From Methylovirgula sp. HY1 (GTDB lineage Bacteria; Pseudomonadota; Alphaproteobacteria; Rhizobiales; Beijerinckiaceae): a stretch of 64,000 bases of DNA. Position 1 is the first letter of the stretch, and the number at the start of each line of letters is the position of its first letter. The notes under the pieces were generated by a model. The model ran no database searches. It had not been told where the DNA came from and saw only the letters and a program-made list of their open reading frames with translations. The stretch spans positions 310,001-374,000 of the forward strand of contig NZ_CP073764.1 of assembly GCF_019343105.1 (NCBI RefSeq). The letters run 5' to 3'. A program made the position numbers and the translations under genes. Shown piece after piece: positions 61,640-64,000 of the stretch.

Positions 61640-62317
61640 TCACAATTTCTTGACGAAGCCAACGACCGTATTGCTGACGAAGGCAAATGGCTTCAGCAGG
61701 CTCGTAGCCGTCGGCAGTTGCAGATGAGGCGCGGGCCAACTCAGGCGCACCGGGAGCAGCGGCAACGAGAAGCCGCTCGATTTTGATGCGGCGGCCGTTT
61801 CCGGCAGGGATGCTGTTTTGACATGTTCGAAAACGGCGGTCGCCACGATCGGACGCCGCGGCGGCAGGCTGCCCTGCGCCGAGCGGAACGAACAATTGAG
61901 ATCGTCTGGACAAGCCCGCGGATCGCGCTGCGTCAGCCGCAACAGCGGAGTTTCGGGCGGCAAAGGTCCAAGACCGGCGGCCTTTTCATCGAAACCCGAT
62001 GTGTAGGACGCGGAGGTGAGGGGCTCTTCGCGCGGCGATGCCAGTCGCGCCAGGCCGTGCGGCGATTCGAGGCCGCCGGCCCAGCTCGGATCCCGCCATG
62101 GCGACGCGGCTCGCGCCGCTGTCTGAAAATGCGGGGCCATGGCGCTCTTCGCCTTCTTCAATGTAACGAACATTTCGAAGGCGATCGGGGTCAGCACGAA
62201 CGGGCCAAGCAGCAGCAGCAAGACAGCCACGCCGATAATGCCCGAGAAGGCGAGCTTTCGCCGCCCTAACAGGGCCGCGAGTTCTGCGCGATGCTTCATC
62301 TTGAAAGGCGCTGACAT
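61640..62317 (-). CDS. Hypothetical single-pass membrane protein
   Basis: A 225-residue protein with a basic N-terminus (KMKHRAELAALLGRRK), one strong membrane helix (about 24-46) and a Pro/Ser/Ala-rich exported domain of about 170 residues. That domain has two cysteines (RACPDDLNC) that could form a disulfide. It resembles poorly conserved envelope proteins of the order. No ribosome site is clear for ATG 62317 or ATG 62299, so the start is uncertain. Confidence 0.55.
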   Translation of the reverse strand: MSAPFKMKHRAELAALLGRRKLAFSGIIGVAVLLLLLGPFVLTPIAFEMFVTLKKAKSAMAPHFQTAARAASPWRDPSWAGGLESPHGLARLASPREEPLTSASYTSGFDEKAAGLGPLPPETPLLRLTQRDPRACPDDLNCSFRSAQGSLPPRRPIVATAVFEHVKTASLPETAAASKSSGFSLPLLPVRLSWPAPHLQLPTATSLLKPFAFVSNTVVGFVKKL

Positions 62318-62448
62318 GACGAACTCGTAAAATGGTTCGAGAGCGACCCCATACGAACGATGCTTTGCGTCAACAGAGCGGCAAGACTTGTTCCAAATTG
62401 CGCCGCATCAAATTTCTCTTCGTCTGTGCTTTTTGGGTAGCGATCGCC

Positions 62449-63147
62449 TCAGCCGGCCGGCTTGAACTCGGCGATGCCGCCATGCGCCGCCGACCAGGCG
62501 GCCGGTGCATGCAGGAAGTTCTCGACCTCCTGGAGCGTCGCGGCGGGAAAATCGCCGCCCTCCTTGGCTACGGCGAGCACATCCCACCAAGTCACGAGAT
62601 AATGCAGGGAGACACCGATTTCAGCTAGGAGCGACCGGGTCTGCGGAAAAATGTCATAAAAGAAAAACACGAGGGCATGGTCGCAGCGCTGTCCGGCGGC
62701 GCGCAGGGCCTCGCAAAAATTTACCTTGCTGCGCCCATCGGTCGCCAGATCCTCGACGAGGAGGGTGCGGCCCTGGTCGAGAATCGTGCCTTCGATCTGG
62801 GCATTGCGGCCGAATCCCTTGGGCTTCTTGCGGACATATTGCATCGGCAGCATCAGCCGGTCGGCGAGCCAGGCGGCGAAGGGGATGCCGGCGGTTTCGC
62901 CGCCGGCTATGAGGTCCAGACTCTCATAGCCGATTTCCGCGAAGATCGTCTCGGCCGCGAGATCGATCAGGCCGCGCCGTAGGCGCGGGTAGGAGATGAT
63001 TTTGCGCATGTCCGTATAGACCGGACTGGCCCAGCCCGACGTGAAGATGAAGGGCGTCTCGGCATTGAAGGAAATCGCCTTGATTTCGAGCAACATGCGC
63101 GCGGCTTGGCGGGCGATGCGGCGTTTTTCGGGCGAAACTTCGGACAT
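62449..63147 (-). CDS. pyrE: Orotate phosphoribosyltransferase
   Basis: Joins orotate to PRPP to make OMP in pyrimidine synthesis. From ATG 63147 the protein has 232 residues, the usual length. It has the conserved KAISFNAETPFIFTSGWASPVY opening in two parts, the GGETAGIPFA loop, RKKPKGFGR with the catalytic lysines, and the PRPP motif TLLVEDLATDGRS. The frame is open for 103 further codons upstream to 63456 with alternative starts at 63243 and 63387, but that part looks unlike the family. It is a single gene, divergent from the next. Confidence 0.93.
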   Translation of the reverse strand: MSEVSPEKRRIARQAARMLLEIKAISFNAETPFIFTSGWASPVYTDMRKIISYPRLRRGLIDLAAETIFAEIGYESLDLIAGGETAGIPFAAWLADRLMLPMQYVRKKPKGFGRNAQIEGTILDQGRTLLVEDLATDGRSKVNFCEALRAAGQRCDHALVFFFYDIFPQTRSLLAEIGVSLHYLVTWWDVLAVAKEGGDFPAATLQEVENFLHAPAAWSAAHGGIAEFKPAG

Positions 63148-63385
63148 GAGCGACCACCATTCGAGAAAGGGCAGGGCTTCCTCGCCTGTTGCCGGCGTGG
63201 CGTCAACCTCGGTTTGCGCATCGGCCCCAGCCGCCTTGGTCATGGCGCGATGTTGCGGCTGTGGATGCGCGGGATTTTCGTCGCTTTTGATCGCGGTCAA
63301 TTGGCCGGACTTGCGTCTCTCGTCGGCTCCAGCATAGATGGCTGCCGAATTTTCAGCGATCGAAGAGAAAGGTTGAGGGCGCGCC

Positions 63386-64000
63386 ATGGGTGGTCTTGCG
63401 GCGAATGGTCCATTACCCCTGTGGCTGCCACTGTCGGCCCTGACCTGGGCGGTCATGATGGCTGTCTATCACGGCATTGGCTTCGGTTTCGAACTCTGCG
63501 ATCGCAACCATTGGCTGGCGGGCGCCAAAGTCCGCAATGTCGATCGCCTTTCCTATGCCGCGATGCTGCCCCGCGTCCTCGCCAATCAGGTCTTCGTTCT
63601 GCTGCCCGCTATGGTCTTCCTGCAATGGGTGGGGCTCGCCTTCACCGGCGTCGCGCATCTGTCGCCGCTGCGCTTTCTCGTCAATGTCGTGGCGTTGGGG
63701 GTCGGCCATGATATTGTGCAATATATCGCGCATCGCGGCATTCTGCATCGCCCGAGCCTGATGAAGCGCCTCGGCCACGCCGTGCATCATTCGACCGGCG
63801 CGAGCAAGGGCATCAGCGCCTGCTATATGAGTTCGGCCGATTTTTTTCTTGAAATCGCGCTGCCTTATCTCGTGCCGCTCGTGCTTGTCGGGGGCGGCGG
63901 CAGCGACATGCTCTTTCAGTTTCTCGTGGCCGGGCTCGGCGCTTTCGGCGGCCTTTACGAACATTCGGGCTATGACTTTGCCGTTCCATTACGGCGGACG
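63386..64000 (+). CDS. Fatty acid hydroxylase/sterol desaturase family protein, N-terminal part
   Basis: A di-iron membrane hydroxylase; the first 205 codons are present and the end lies beyond the window. Hydrophobic helices near 12-34, 63-90 and 93-112 surround the histidine boxes HRGILH (His116, His121) and HAVHH (His131, His134, His135). A third box is expected downstream, and a His at 193 (YEHSGYD) may begin it. The ATG follows GAGGG. Its lipid substrate is unknown; hopanoids, carotenoids or fatty acids are possible in this group of bacteria. Confidence 0.88.
   Translation, partial: MGGLAANGPLPLWLPLSALTWAVMMAVYHGIGFGFELCDRNHWLAGAKVRNVDRLSYAAMLPRVLANQVFVLLPAMVFLQWVGLAFTGVAHLSPLRFLVNVVALGVGHDIVQYIAHRGILHRPSLMKRLGHAVHHSTGASKGISACYMSSADFFLEIALPYLVPLVLVGGGGSDMLFQFLVAGLGAFGGLYEHSGYDFAVPLRRT

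Noticed and set aside
61823-62269. Open frame of 148 codons on the plus strand opposite the hypothetical membrane protein
   Set aside because: Highly basic, no start signal. The opposite strand has a membrane helix preceded by basic residues, a more protein-like pattern, though that gene is itself uncertain.

Overview
The window is 64 kb of a GC-rich chromosome whose gene content and gene order point to an alphaproteobacterium of the order Hyphomicrobiales (Rhizobiales). A Beijerinckiaceae-type relative (the Methylocella, Methylocapsa and Beijerinckia group) is my best guess. That rests on the conserved block two-component system, ccmIEFH, degP, second two-component system, glnE, PAS kinase, on the DUF2849-cysI-cysH-DUF934 sulfate block, and on proteins resembling MxaD of methylotrophs. 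The species call is inference. I see no rRNA, tRNA, CRISPR array or prophage.

Layout. 1-2.7 kb: the 5' part of a class A penicillin-binding protein, with a complete IS4-family (IS50-group) element inserted just before its start codon. 2.9-6.4 kb: a YcgN-like cysteine-cluster protein and three Tad-type pseudopilin or assembly proteins (TadE, TadE-like, TadG with a VWA domain). 6.7-24.1 kb: an envelope and signalling block. It holds a small exported PepSY-like protein with a FeuP/FeuQ-like two-component system, cytochrome c maturation genes ccmI-E-F-H, a glutathione S-transferase, the DegP protease, a second two-component system translationally coupled to glnE, and a convergent PAS-domain kinase. 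24.3-35.2 kb: an MFS exporter, PepN, two tandem MxaD-like periplasmic proteins plus a YVTN beta-propeller, an LplT-like transporter, a cation diffusion facilitator with an enlarged C-terminus, glyoxalase I and a class II aldolase. 35.2-36.5 kb: gene-poor and probably decayed, with one plausible small gene. 36.5-39.7 kb: the assimilatory sulfate reduction operon. 40-44.3 kb: DedA, RimO and two tandem copies of an outer-membrane barrel gene, each with its own leader and terminator.

45-60.3 kb is a sugar-metabolism and stress island. It carries phosphoketolase, three stress or envelope proteins, then gnd, zwf, a HAD phosphatase, gluconokinase, 6-phosphogluconolactonase, a ROK glucokinase, a GH15 glucosidase/trehalase and a PQQ-type sugar dehydrogenase fused to cytochrome c. 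Together these could take glucose, gluconate or alpha-glucosides to 6-phosphogluconate, then ribulose-5-phosphate, and (after epimerisation by an enzyme not seen here) to acetyl phosphate through phosphoketolase. 60.5-64 kb: a GlsB-like membrane protein, two hypothetical proteins, pyrE and the start of a fatty acid hydroxylase.

An interspersed palindromic repeat family, at least nine copies with modular hairpins, occupies many intergenic gaps. In places it supplies the stop codon or final codons of neighbouring genes.
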